The notes below the pieces were generated by a model, which saw only the letters and a program-made list of their open reading frames with translations, was not told the DNA's origin and searched no databases. A stretch of DNA of 64,000 nt, taken from NCBI GenBank assembly GCA_003971905.1, contig RSEE01000001.1, forward strand, positions 1,550,001 through 1,614,000. Reading direction: 5' to 3'. Below are positions 46,225 through 57,582 of this stretch, piece after piece; within the stretch, counting starts at the first letter, position 1; every line of letters starts with the position of its first letter. The translations under genes and the position numbers were made by a program. Origin of the DNA: Moniliella sp. 'wahieum' (Eukaryota > Basidiomycota > Moniliellomycetes > Moniliellales > Moniliellaceae).

Positions 46225-48695
46225 ATGGCGCTGGACGCGGCCATGGGCGCGCACGCCTTTTCGGACGCGGTGCGGCGCACGCGGGTCGTGCGCATGCAGT
46301 GTGTACATGCCTATGTGTTAGCGGCCACCACCACCACGGCGGCGCTTGTGCTCTGCGCCGGCACCCATGTCACCGCACCCGTCCCCGCTGGCTGTGCTGC
46401 GCCGAACGGCGCCCGTGTCATCGGCTGGGCGCGAGTGATCGCCGCCTGGCTGTCCGCCTCGCTTGCCTCGACGCTCGTGGGCGTCTTTCCTCTGCTCTTT
46501 GTGGCCAGGGGTCCGCCAAGGCCAACCTTCCTCTCCGTCCGCCCAGCGCAGCCCTGGCCAACCTCTTCCGCCGCCTCCACGCCCACCCACACAGCCCCCT
46601 CGCTGCCCTGCTTGGTACTCTGGGCCACCCAGCCACCTGGAGCTCGGCTGCGCTGTATGCTCTCTTTTCCCTGGCATTCACACTGCCCCTCCTCGGCGCC
46701 CTGGCTTACTCACCCCTTCCCTCCCGGCCCCGCACGCCAACGTGACCTGCGCCGCCTTCATCTCCTCCTCCCCCTGGGCTTCCGCGTGCCCGCCCTCCAG
46801 CCGCAACTGCCACTGGGAATCGCCCCGTCCGGCGCTGGTTCAGCCTTGGCCGGTACCAGCAATACAGGCTCTGGACAAGCGACCCAACGAACTCGTTATT
46901 GTTGCCCTCGCTCCTCTCTCGCTGTTGCCGTCACGTGTTCCCTCGTACAAGACTTGATCCCTGCATTCCAAGCGTGGTATCTGTCCCGCTCCCCAGCCAC
47001 AACAGCATCAGCAGCCCCGCCCATACCCTCCATCTCTCCCCCTTGCTCCGCTATCCACATCTGGGTCCTGGCTTTTCACGCCCCCTACGTTGCGTGTGTA
47101 CGCTGCAGCGGCTCCGCCTCCCTTGCCCCAGTTGCTGCGGCACGCTTCTTTCCTTCGTTTGCATCCAGGCCCTTGCTTTCGTCGGGCCAAGACACGCTGC
47201 AGAGCTGGTATAGCCCTGCAACCTGGACTACTCTCTCAGGGATGTCCTCCCTACGACGGTGGTGACCACGGGGATTGTATCGTTGGGTTACCTCGCCTGC
47301 TACCGGCTTCTCCGTCATTCCCTCTGGGCGAGTGTCTTTACCCTTGGGCCCCTCCTTCGTTCCCTCATTTCGCCTTCCTCTATGGTGGGGCGCGTACTTT
47401 CCCCCTTTCTAGGCGTTAGCGTACCTTGGCCTGACTTGACGCTTTGCTTCTTCACCTCGCCTTGGCCATCTCTGCTGTGTTGCCCGCGTTGTCTGGTCGG
47501 TGTACGCTTGCTATCCGATGCCGGCTGTCGATGCCCCTCACGGCCCAGCCCTCAAACCCATCTTACAATCGCTAGAGAAGAATATGCTCCTTTTGCATTC
47601 GCCTCCCTCGCTTCCGCTGTAGGTACCAGAGCCGCCGTTCGCAGTGCAATCTACAACGATTTCCTCCTGGCAGGTGCTTCAGCCTGGAAGACGGGATTAA
47701 AAGGGTGTCTGCATCAACTCACCGCTTTTGAGTACCGTTTCCGCTCCCTTCATACCTCTTCCCGGCCTCTCTTGGCCGGTCCGGCCCAGTTACAACATAG
47801 CCAACATAACAACCCCTCCAGCATCACCTCCCGCCCCGTCCAGGATTTTTCCGCCTCGGTATGGGCACGTCTGGCGACGGAGACAGCGCCTGCGCGACAA
47901 CCCTTCTTTACTACTCCTGTTCCACCCGCCCGTGAACCGTGCGGTGACTCCCTTGCCGTTCGAAGCCACCACTATGCCGCGTATCCAGACATACCTGGAT
48001 GTCACTCATAGCGCGGCGGCACGCTCGGTTGAGCTGGGGATTGTACCTGCGGTACCTAGACAAGTTGGTTAAAGCCTTCATCCTTCCTTTCTCCCCATTC
48101 CGGCTCCAACAGGCGTACTACTACGTCAAGGACAAAGCGGTAGAATGGCTGGAGGCAGCTCTTCGACCTTCGGAAGTGGTGCTGGATCGGGCCCTGGTGG
48201 GGCTCGTGGATCCGTCAGCCAACTCTGGTTCGGTCGCCACGGCTGCTTGGGCCGCTCAGATACTCTGTGCTCTAACCGTGCATTCAACGGAGGAAGACCC
48301 GTATGGGAGGGTGCAGCGAGAGATGTACCTGCTGTCGTGGTCGCGTTAACAGCGCAGTAGAGGCCGCGACGCCCTATCTTCTTTCTCCTTCTTCTTTGGC
48401 GGGACTGGGACAGACGGTGAGACAGTGGGCCGTTGTTCATACTATTCTTTTTTCTTCCCTCGTCGAGGTGCGCGATCGGTTTGCCCCGTTTCTGTCGGAC
48501 TTGCCTTGGGGACCTGACGATCCGAGGGCATACGGACATGGGAGCGCATGGAGCGCGCATTGGCTCGTGCTGCTCAAGGACGACTGTAGCAGCGCAGGGA
48601 CACTAGAGAGAGGGGGTTTTGTATTAGTAGTTTTGAGTTTCGGGTTTTGTCATGTGTGTGCATTCTCAGGTTTTCACATTATTACTGTTGAATGA
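46225..48695 (+). CDS. NDC1: NDC1-like nuclear-pore / spindle-pole membrane protein
   Basis: Probable pore membrane nucleoporin anchoring nuclear pores and spindle pole bodies. Hydrophobic segments open the protein: HAYVLAATTTTAALVLC, ARVIAAWLSASLASTLVGVF, TWSSAALYALFSLAFTLPLL. Then come PNELVIVALAPLSL with VQDLIPAFQAW, and SLRDVLPTTVVTTGIVSLGY with LLRHSLWASVFTLGPLLRSL, resembling the fungal Ndc1 core. The soluble C-terminal part has EEYAPFAFASLASAV, VELGIVPAVPRQ, AWAAQILCALTVHSTEEDPY with GRVQR, DVPAVVVALTAQ and a terminal segment ending near 48695. The EDPYGRVQRD block is the best match to the family. Frames change many times, so exon boundaries cannot be fixed. If not NDC1, it is a multispan membrane protein with a large soluble domain. 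Confidence 0.6.
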
Positions 48696-49706
48696 AAGCG
48701 TCTTCGTCTTCGCTGTACAACAGATCTGTAGGATGAAAAGGAAACGGAGAGCAATCCGTCAGAACAGGCAAAAAGGGCGAACCGCCTTACATCTTTGTGC
48801 CATGGAATAAGACACGATAACAATGTTCTGCAATCATATCATCATTGACAGAGAACTTAATGCTGGGACAATAAAGAAACGCTGCGCTTACACCGACCCG
48901 TTCACCCGGCGTGTTTATTGCTTGTTAAACGGCTGATGGGATTGAGAAGCGTAACCCATTGCCCATATCAACTTTACAGTGATAAAAGCCCCAGATAACG
49001 CTTCACTCTGCACTATTAGTCATTGGCCCCCAATGATGGAAGGCGGGCACTACATCGCTATAGTTCCAGCCAGTAGGGTGTCCGCGAGTCACAGTTATGC
49101 TACAGTTATGCTACAGTTATGCTACAGTTATGCTACTCTGTGTTACCATATGACATGGAGTCACTGGTCACCCCAGAAATCATCGAGAGAGTGTAGATAG
49201 AGATCATCTTCTTACCAAGCTCGTAAGGGAAGGTGGGGCCCACAGGCCCTGTGTATACTTCCGCGCAATTCTCCAAGCCTATACCCTTTTTTCTCTGTCA
49301 TACTAAGAATTGATCTCAACTTTTTGTATGCATGGCGGGAGGTATATGTAATCGGGTCAAAAACTTTCATGCCCCCCCGCCTCACTATAGTCACACTACA
49401 CCCTGTTGTGATGTTTGTGGTTGTTGTGGTCACCTCTCCTGTGTTCCTTACCGCAACATAGCGACGGGAGTGCGGGATTCCAATCCACGTCCTGTCCTAC
49501 AGGACCGGCTCACATATCTTCGGCGAGACACCGACAAGGGTCGTGACGCGTGACGTGTGAAGCGTGAAGCGTGAAGACTTGTCACACGTCAGCGACAGTT
49601 TGTCCAGAAGACTCCGCGCTCTATAGCTCTATATTACTCCGAAATGGCTCATTTCTACAAGTACTAACTATATACACCCGTACCTCTATTAATGAGCAAT
49701 ATATGA
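48696..49706. other. Intergenic, NDC1-like 3' flank
   Basis: No gene. Contains the ACAGTTATGCT array and a degenerate tRNA-like patch (49465-49540, see rejected items). Confidence 0.5.
49091..49134. repeat. Tandem 11-mer ACAGTTATGCT x4
   Basis: Four perfect head-to-tail copies in intergenic DNA. Confidence 0.95.
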
Positions 49707-49707
49707 T

Positions 49708-50163
49708 GTGATGACCAACAGGACCGTACGTACGTCAAACGTTGACCCCACGCATGAAGTGAATGAGGTCGACCACACGCTGCGCGACACGGGATCACTG
49801 GCAGCGCAGAGCGCGTTCCGGAGGGTGGTGCACGCGAGCACCGCAACCCCCTTGGAACGCCGGGAGAAGGAGCTGCTTCGGATGCTTGAACAAGCAGAAT
49901 GCGAGAAGAACGCCAAGTACCAGGGACGCACTCAAGAGACGTTTTTCCCCCTGGTTTTGACGACGCGAGGATACTACGGCACCAAGACGGCGAGCAAGTT
50001 GTTTGCGCATTGGAAGGAGTTGGCTACTAAGTCTCAGTGGAAATGGTTCCTCGCTCGGATGTCAACCACGTTCCTCCGTGTCCATACGCGCTTCCTAGGG
50101 TACGGGACCGGATGGCATGAGCCGGAGGGTCCTGATATCCTGGCGATCCCCCTGGTTCCTTGA
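49708..50163 (+). mobile_element. Possible non-LTR retroelement fragment (RT C-terminal end)
   Basis: A 151-codon frame with HASTATPLERREKELLRMLE, QAECEKNAKYQGRTQETFF, PLVLTTRGYYGTKTASKLF and WKWFLARMSTTFLRVHTRF. The order (charged helix with Arg/Glu, Lys-Tyr, then FxPLVxTxxG and a Trp-rich helix) resembles the region just after the catalytic domain in LINE-type reverse transcriptases. No RT catalytic motif (YxDD) lies upstream in the window, so at most it is a 3' scrap of an element. It could instead be an unrelated small gene. Confidence 0.4.
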
Positions 50164-50820
50164 CCCTGGTGGCGCCCCTAAGTAACCCCCGCAAGATGAA
50201 CGGTTAGGTTTAGACGTAGCGTTCCCCCTGTCCCAGCCTTCTTAAGTCTGCCAATGAAATGGAAGTTACTAGGTCTCGGTCACCGGTCACAACCAAAACG
50301 TTTTAATGCCAACTGCTACCACGGATTATATGGTAAAGCTAATAGTAATAGGACCCTACATTGTGGGACTTGTATGCCGGGCTTAACGCTAAGCACTTAT
50401 AGCGCTTCCTGGTACCCCACCATAAAAAGCCTCTTTGTGTACAAGGATTCCATATACACATTGGAAGTCGCTGCAGTTGAAGGGCATGTGCATGATGTAG
50501 TCATCCACATGTTTTCCACACACAGCTGTGCTGGTATGGAAGGTCGAATTAAGGGATGTGACCTGTAACCATGGCCGTGCGAGAGGAGAAGTGGTACTTA
50601 TAGGCTTCTCCGTGTCGATCGGTGACGCGGGTAATGCTCTGTTATATGGTTGCTGGACCTGCTACGAGCATTACTAGAATGACTTTTGGGGGACTACTGC
50701 CTACCCTACCTTCTTATACGCCGTGAGGCCGAACTCCGGCCATCGATGAGGCGCCGTCCATAGTGCCCCCAAGTTGTACTACTCTAGCAGGTCGGGTGGC
50801 CTTCTGTACTGTCGCATGTC

Positions 50821-50834
50821 ACATGTCACATGTC
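50821..50834. repeat. Heptamer ACATGTC x2
   Basis: Two units plus flanking partial copies (GTCGCATGTC before, ATTGTCATGC after). Confidence 0.8.
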
Positions 50835-52006
50835 ATTGTCATGCAAGCACCGTGCAGAAAATTGAATCAGGTGGCACTCAGGAAGACCCTTCCGAGTGAT
50901 GAAAGAGTGATAATCGATAATGTGGTTTTCACCAGTCCCTGCCGCGGGGGAAACCATTTCTTCCTAAGTCCCAAAGCCAAGAACATTTCCTTTGGTGACA
51001 TGTGTCGATGACCCTAGTTTTGTTGACTAGTGACTTGCCTTTTTTGGTTTGACACGGTAGGGCTTGAGAGATAGGTTGGCCCGCGACAGACTGCCAGATA
51101 ATTGATTGATGGACACAAAATGCGTCAGACGCATATGTCCGTTTGAGCAGCACCTTTTTGACCCCACAATTGCCGACTGTGCCGTCAGATCACAGGCAAC
51201 ATCTGGTGGACCATAGACCATTTTGCTCTATACATCCTATATTCTGACTCGCGAAGCGATCGTGCACTTTCTCTAAGCTTCCATCAACGTCATCAACGCA
51301 TGTGCGGCCCGCAGAGCCACACCAGAAAGTCAATATACAGAAGTTAGTATATATACAGTAGAAAGTATAAGCGGGAGGACCTTTTTCGCCAGTTTTTCGT
51401 TTTTCTTTTTCTCCCTGCTGTCTCGCAAGTATCGTATCGCTCGTTGTAGCACCCCCGCCACTGCTTCATTACTATCCTCCCGTGGTTAATGATTACTGGC
51501 ACAATCCCTTGGGGTTCACATGTACGCCGAAAACCCATCTCTACTGTATATAAATCAACACTCAACAGAAGGACACAGAGACCACAAGTTATGACCGTAC
51601 CCTCGCCATCGTAACAATATAGCTCTGAGTTGCGCTGTTATACGCTCTGTGCGGGGTTAATTTGGCCGCCGCGACAGTACCCAAAGCGAACTACACTGTG
51701 CCCGTTTGCTCAAGTAAAATGGCAGGCCATCAACGATGGTCATCAAGCTCTGCAAGGTGCATAAGCGAGATTAATCATTCCCATATAAAACCCCTCCGCC
51801 ACTCGTTGATAAGCGACTACTTTTTCTGGTAGACACCATCACCTCCTCGCAGGATAAAGTTTTAAAGGTCCCCTGGTTGGGTTCGCTTGTCGATACAGGG
51901 GTGGATTGTTACCATCGGTGTGCCGGACACAGCGAACCTCACCTCCTATCGCACCTCCCGCCGCACCTACCGCCGCACCCCGCACTACCGCCACACTCCC
52001 CACACC

Positions 52007-52062
52007 TCCCACACCACACCTCCCACACCACACCTCCCACACCACACCTCCAACATCACACC
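52007..52062. repeat. 14-bp minisatellite TCCCACACCACACC x4
   Basis: Three perfect copies and one diverged copy, preceded by a looser CCGCACC/CCGCACTA tract from about 51940. No G occurs on the + strand within the core, so it is strongly strand-asymmetric. Confidence 0.92.
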
Positions 52063-52232
52063 TCTCACTCCATCGCTACAAAACCACTGCATTCCCATTG
52101 CGCTCGTTCATCTGGTTTGTATCTGCCCCATCGCTTGCGCGGCGCTCGTGTTGAGGCTCTCGACAACTTAACTGACCACAACATATTTACTCCTACTTCC
52201 CACTCCAGGCGACAGATATTTAAGAGCATAGG

Positions 52233-55025
52233 ATGAGTATGGAGCGTCCCTTGACGCATCCTTCTCTGAGGCGCCGAGAAAGAGAGGAGAGAAGCGATTA
52301 CTACCAACAGTCTTCCAAGAGCGTCGACCAGAGGAGCTGCAAGATAAGGACTCCAGGGTGTTTTCTAGTCACGCATGGGAGCAGCAGGTGCTATCTCCTC
52401 AAGAAAGGAGGGGTGTAGACCCACCGTATGAACGCAACCCCCGGCATTCGTTTCAGGGGGGCTTTCCTCCTCATCCATCAGAATTTTGGGCAGAGTCCAA
52501 TGCATCGAGTCATCCTTGGACAAGATATACCTCTGCTACTTGGTCAGGCCCTCGGGAGGACAGGAATCTGCCAAACCCCAATATGAGCGCGCATCGTCCT
52601 CTCTATCCGAAGCCTCACGCCGAACTGGGGGGATCCAGTCAACGCCGGAATGCCAACGAAGAGATTCCATCTTCCGAACCCCTGACTGGGGGGGCGGCCG
52701 GATTCGTCACGAGCGTCCAACACTTTCTCAACGTCCTCCTCAATTGCCTTCCTTCAACCTCGCCTTTGGGACTGACACCATTACACCAAGGCGACCGCCA
52801 ATGATGAGCCCATACCGGGGCACAGCTGCAATACACCATTTCTCGAGTCCAGACGGTGGACAGCGTGACCATGCTAGCTTGTCTGAGTACAACACAATTC
52901 AGCAGCCTGTGGTAAAACGTCGTCGCCTGTCAACATTAGTATCGGGCCAGTTCCCTCCTTTCCATCGTGGCCATACCCTCGAGAGGCAAGGCATTCGTTC
53001 GCTCAGTCACTGCCCACTTGTTTGCCCACGGGCATGGTTTTCGCGGACAGCGGCGCTGGTCCAGCCGCTCACCCAGCACACGGGCGTGAGGAACTAGTAG
53101 GCCACACGCGTCAGCATTGGGGGCCAGTACAAGCGCCACCGCCGTTCCATTCCATGAATCTCTCCCTCTCGGGAAGGGGGTGTTGGTCAATGGACAAAAC
53201 CATTCCGATGACACTTACGCCCATCCTGGGCCATCCTCCCGAAAAAGTGTGGGAGTGGCGAGGGCGAGCATGTCTGAACCAACAGAAAAAGGAACGCCAC
53301 GATTGAAAGCGGCACTAGTAGGGAAGAAAGTACTGCTTCTGTTGCTTCCGCTCCCCGAAAGGCTACCTCCTCTTCGTCCTCCTCTTCCTCCTCTTCCTCT
53401 CCTCCTCCTCTCCACGCGCAGGCCCACCTGGGGGCCAGCGTCTCGCCAACAGACGGATGAAGGAGGTTGTGAAATGGAAGATACGTGAGCCAGCGCAGCC
53501 CCGTCCCCGCAAACAGCGGAAACGGGACGTGTCTTCTTCCAAACACGCAGTTCCTGGGGATTTACTTGTACGGCCCTATGCCTGTGGTGTGCCCGCTTGT
53601 AACTCACCTGGACTCGCATTATCAAGCCTAACGAGGTGGAGACCCGTACATTGGCTCGTATTTTACCACACACCCGGCCGTCGAAGGCGATGGCCCCGTT
53701 CTTTGGCCCAGTTACCGCTGCGTCCGATGACGGCGATGGGGAAGAAGCAAGTTCCAACCGAGTGGCAACGTACCTTAGCGGAGCTGCGCTCACCCACCAT
53801 ATTGCCCGCGCCCATCCTGAGATCTCCAATGCTCTCTATGCTCAACGCAAGACGGAGCGTAGCGTCCCTTCTTCAATGGCAGGCGGCGATTCAGCTCGTG
53901 CGTCGGGCAGTAGCAGCGGCACCAATCATCATTCGGAGTTTAAAGAGCCGGAGAGGGTTACCTCAGATGGCCCTCATCTCTCTCCGTTTGAGGCACAGTT
54001 CAAGGAGATGTGATGGCTGGCTTGTACTGCTGCTCCATACCGGGGTGCACGGCAGCCTACCCCCGCCTGTCCAGCCTGCTCTACCACATCCAAATTGCGG
54101 GGATTGGAGCCCATGGCCACGCCGTGTTGGCTAACGGTCTGTGTTTGCAGAACGATACCAAGAGTCCACCAGAGGACTCGAGTGTAAGTTCCTTCAATAC
54201 TTTTTCCCCCAAAGAAAAGCGGTCCAGCCAATTCGCCACTGCGCACCGCTCAGCGACTCTACGAGACGGCTCAGGCACCTCTGGCCAAGAAACACGCAGA
54301 GAGTGGGACTATTTGGGAATGCGGCGTGCTGATCTTGAGGCCTTTGTCAAACGGGAACACGACTGCCGTACCCATAGCCAGAGCGCTGCCCAGGCCAAAT
54401 TCAAGTTCCCTTGTCCTCTCACCACCAGGCCACGGGGTATGAAACACGCCCAACCCCTCTGACTTTGGTCTTGCTGGAGCTGAATCGGTTAATGAGTCGT
54501 GCGGGGGGTAGGGCTCAATGGGCCAATATGGACAAGACATCTGAATTTGGAACGAGAGCCAGTCGGGACACGTACCTTCCTTCGGGTACCGTGGGCGTTC
54601 TTTCCCCTCCCTTTGAGAACATGACTTATCGCAACCAAGCTGCTGACACTTTTACGACCCGTGGAAGCTTCCCTATCCTCGGTCAAGAGGAAGAAGACGA
54701 AGCAGTAGGGGCTGGCATCCCTTGCACCAAGACCTTTCAACAACGTGGAGGTCTTGTGTATCACCTGGTCAATGCCCACGGTACATTGATGCAAAAGGTG
54801 GTGCCGATGTGCCATGCGTTTGGTTGGGTTGACACGGATGATTATTCACCTTCCCTTTTGGATGGACGAATCCCTCGTTGTACCCCTTGCTCCGCCCTCT
54901 CGGTCAAGTTAGAGGAGGCCATTGTCCGTCTTGGATTGGTCTCTTCGGGACCTAGTGCGATGCGTGCATTGCTCAGTTTCTTGACAATGACCGCGCCACC
55001 TTTCACGCGTTGCGCGCTGTCTTGA
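52233..55025 (+). CDS. C2H2 zinc-finger protein, Sfp1-like
   Basis: Probable nuclear transcription factor. The N-terminal half is Ser/Pro/Arg-rich and carries a basic VVKRRRLS nuclear-localisation-like stretch. Finger-like units follow in other frames: RPYACGVPAC (first Cys pair, about 53570) with its partner half YLSGAALTHHIARAHPEIS at 53775; CCSIPGCTAAYPRLSSLLYH at 54024; and CTKTFQQRGGLVYHLVNAH at 54720. The GGLVYHLVNAH half-finger is the form seen in fungal Sfp1-type proteins. In the first finger the Cys and His halves are about 70 codons apart, so an intron or broken sequence must lie between. The frame at 53636-54013 ends at TGA just before the second finger. The C-terminus continues to a stop at 55025. 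Exon structure is not resolved. Confidence 0.55.
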
Positions 55026-57050
55026 GACGGATGGCAACACTGTAAATTAAGAGAATAAGGAATGAAGAGTGAATGTGAGCTATGTGTATATAGGCGTCAT
55101 GAACTAATAGGCTCACCTCCAATTATTCTGTGTGTGGTCCACAGTTGAACACATACACATTTACAGCATAGCATGATACAGATACAATACATACTGGATA
55201 CGGCACCCTTTTGTTTTCCTCTCTTCTTTTTCGACCATGGAATGGGTGTTTTCTCTGTGTCTTCAGATTGTTGCCGATGGCGACTCTCGGATCTAATTTC
55301 GTAGTGCTTCAATTTATCAGTATTACTTGAGGTTGGGGCAGCCTCTCATCAGCAGAACACATGAGGCGCCTGATGCTAGGATGTGACGGCATTTGGCTGT
55401 GAAAAAGGGTGCCGGAATCAACCCTCCGGAAAGCCTTGATTCTGGGCTGCGATGCGCCGCTCATAGATCCCAGATCCGTCCAGAATTGGTGGAGCGCCGA
55501 CACCATAACATCGGCCATCCGCTGTTTTGACCTAACACCTGATGTTTGGACGCGGCACAGCCTCAATCTGAACCTAGTCCTGAGCGCCTTACCTCCCTGG
55601 AAGTCCTGCTTGTATTAGTGCACGATAAGTCGCTACTAGGTCTGAGATCGGACGATAATGGTGGAGCCGGGGCACCATCAACACCGACCTGTCCGTATTT
55701 GAACCTATACTGTGCACCATCTCTTGAGCATGTGAACAGATGCAGCTGTTAGTCGGCAGGCACCCTGGTGGAAGGCGAACGACTCAACTATAACCATTCT
55801 CTTTCATGAGGTAAGCCCCACAAACGGTTCAATCTGTCGATCTGTTCCCATCCTGTCAGGCTCGGGTGATTTTCCGTCTACCCACAGTAGCGCCAACTGA
55901 GTCCAAACTCGAGTCCAAAAGCGCCAACAGAGTCCAAACTCGAGTCCAAAAGCCAGGATGATTGGGAACCTTGATGTTGCAAGCATGTGCATGAGAAGAG
56001 TGCACACCACTCCTCTCCAGTGGAGAAGTGTATGTTAGGTCGGAGGGTCATCCCTGAAAACTTAAGTGGACACCTGAAAACTCAAGTGGAATATGCATGT
56101 CAGTGAACGAGCGGGGGATGCGCTTACACATTGGGTGTGGGAGAAGTGCGGGGTGATTTTGCCGGGGGCCTATAAGCGAATGGATGAGAGATGTCACATG
56201 TCACATGTGACACAAAGCGTCGGATGCCGGCGGTGGAAGCGGGGCGGACCGGACAGTGCGGACCGTGCGGCTCAGCCTCAGCCTCACTAGTTACTGCGGC
56301 CGATGCGTCGCGCTGGCCTTTTGCCATGCGTACTACCAGTTACCAGCTTAATTCCACCCCGTCGACTTCCCTAGATGCGTCTCCCCAAGTAGCTCTGCAG
56401 CCGTCCACTCGTCGCTCTTCCGCCGCCATTTTCGCGCACAAAAAAAACAAATGTGGGAGGCGAGCAAGGCAGCCGGGGAGGAAGTTGCTTGCATTGGCCA
56501 AGCAGCGCTTGTATGTGTTTGGGGAAAGGGTTAACAGGCTCAGGGGCGAGCTCCGAGCCGTCTTCAATCCGGAAGAGGTGAATCCCCGTTGGCATCTCCC
56601 AGATCAGGCAGGCTACAACCACGTCGTGGTCGAGTGGCTTCCAACACGATTCTCCCTGCAGCTGCAGCTACATCATCGATTTGGTCGACAACAACAGGCA
56701 CACAGCCCTCGCGACAAGGAATCGCACGTGGAGGAGAAAGGCAAAATCAATGACGCATGTAGGGCCGGTATCTGTGCCGTCGTCCGGCAGCCTCCTGGAC
56801 GCAGCTCAACAAGCAGCCCCTGGTTCTCTTTGGTCTGCGCACGCCGCCGGGGCTAGGAGCCGTGTGGGGAGCGGCGCCGGGGCCAGCGCGGCCGAGGCCA
56901 GCGTCGACGGCGGTGGCGGGTGGAGATGCGAAAATAACGCATACCCCGGGCGGAAACGTGCCAGCGGGGGCGGAATGGCCATTTGTCAGCCTGCGGCCGC
57001 TGCTCGCTCGCCGCCTCTCCACACGAACGCAGCTCCACCACCGGCCCGCC
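55026..57050. other. Intergenic, repeats, NDUFB9 promoter
   Basis: 2 kb with no supported gene. A 221-codon frame at 56191-56856 shows no recognised domain. Also a duplicated CCTGAAAACT(T/C)AAGTGG at 56054-56089 and ACATGTC x2 at 56196-56208. Confidence 0.45.
55890..55951. repeat. 31-bp direct repeat x2
   Basis: GCGCCAAC[T/A]GAGTCCAAA... in two adjacent copies differing at one base. Each copy itself contains GAGTCCAAA twice around CTC. Confidence 0.93.
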
Positions 57051-57519
57051 ATGTCCACAACGGCGTACAGCGCGGCGCACAAGGCGTACGTGCAGCTGCT
57101 GTACAAGCGTTACTGCAAGAACGCTTTTGACCTCGGTGGCAGCATGCTCAATTGGCGCTATGACGTGCTGGACATTCGGGCCCGCTTCGAAGCCAACCGC
57201 AACGTGCTCAACCCACGTGCATTGGCTCATGTTCTGGCCCCGGCCGAGGAGCTCAAGAGGATCCAACACCCGGCGCCTTACATCCCTCCCAACCAGCCGA
57301 ACGGCACCAAGTGGTACGTGCTTTTATTTTCTTGTTTTGACTGCGTACCTGCGCGCTGACTCTGCCCTCTCCTTCCTTTCCCTTTTCTCGCTCCTCAGGG
57401 ACCGCGACCCGGCCCCGCGTACGGACTGGAGTTATGAGAGTACGATCCAGGGTGACCTCAAGCCTTCCTGGAAGAACGCTAAGACGGGAGGCAGCAATGA
57501 TTTCCGCAATTCATGTTGA
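57051..57519 (+). CDS. NDUFB9: Complex I subunit B9/B22 (NDUFB9, LYR family)
   Basis: Small LYR-motif accessory subunit of the membrane arm of mitochondrial complex I. Start MSTTAYSAAHKAYVQLLYKR holds the LYR-type motif (here LLYKRY). Then LDIRARFEANRNVLNPRAL, LAPAEELKRIQHPAPYIPP and GTKW, all typical. The intron 57314-57398 (CTGAC branch) splits the Trp codon before DRDPAPRTDWSYE; the C-terminus is FRNSC with TGA. The frame is intact. Length of about 127 residues fits the family. Its stop lies 64 bp from the stop of the convergent vWA gene. Confidence 0.88.
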
Positions 57520-57582
57520 TCCCAATCACTGTTCAAGCAGCACCCAAGCGAGAATGAGTGCACGGAGAGAGAGAAAGCTCAT

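Larger units (their letters stand above)
50164..52232. other. Intergenic with C-rich minisatellite
   Basis: No gene recognised in 2 kb. ACATGTC x2 at 50821-50834; the 14-bp minisatellite lies at the right end. Confidence 0.5.

Noticed and set aside
49465-49540. tRNA-like sequence on the minus strand (a GTA-containing loop and a GGATTGGAATCC T-arm-like stretch)
   Set aside because: Acceptor stem does not pair and the B-box deviates from GGTTCGANTCC. At best a decayed tRNA.
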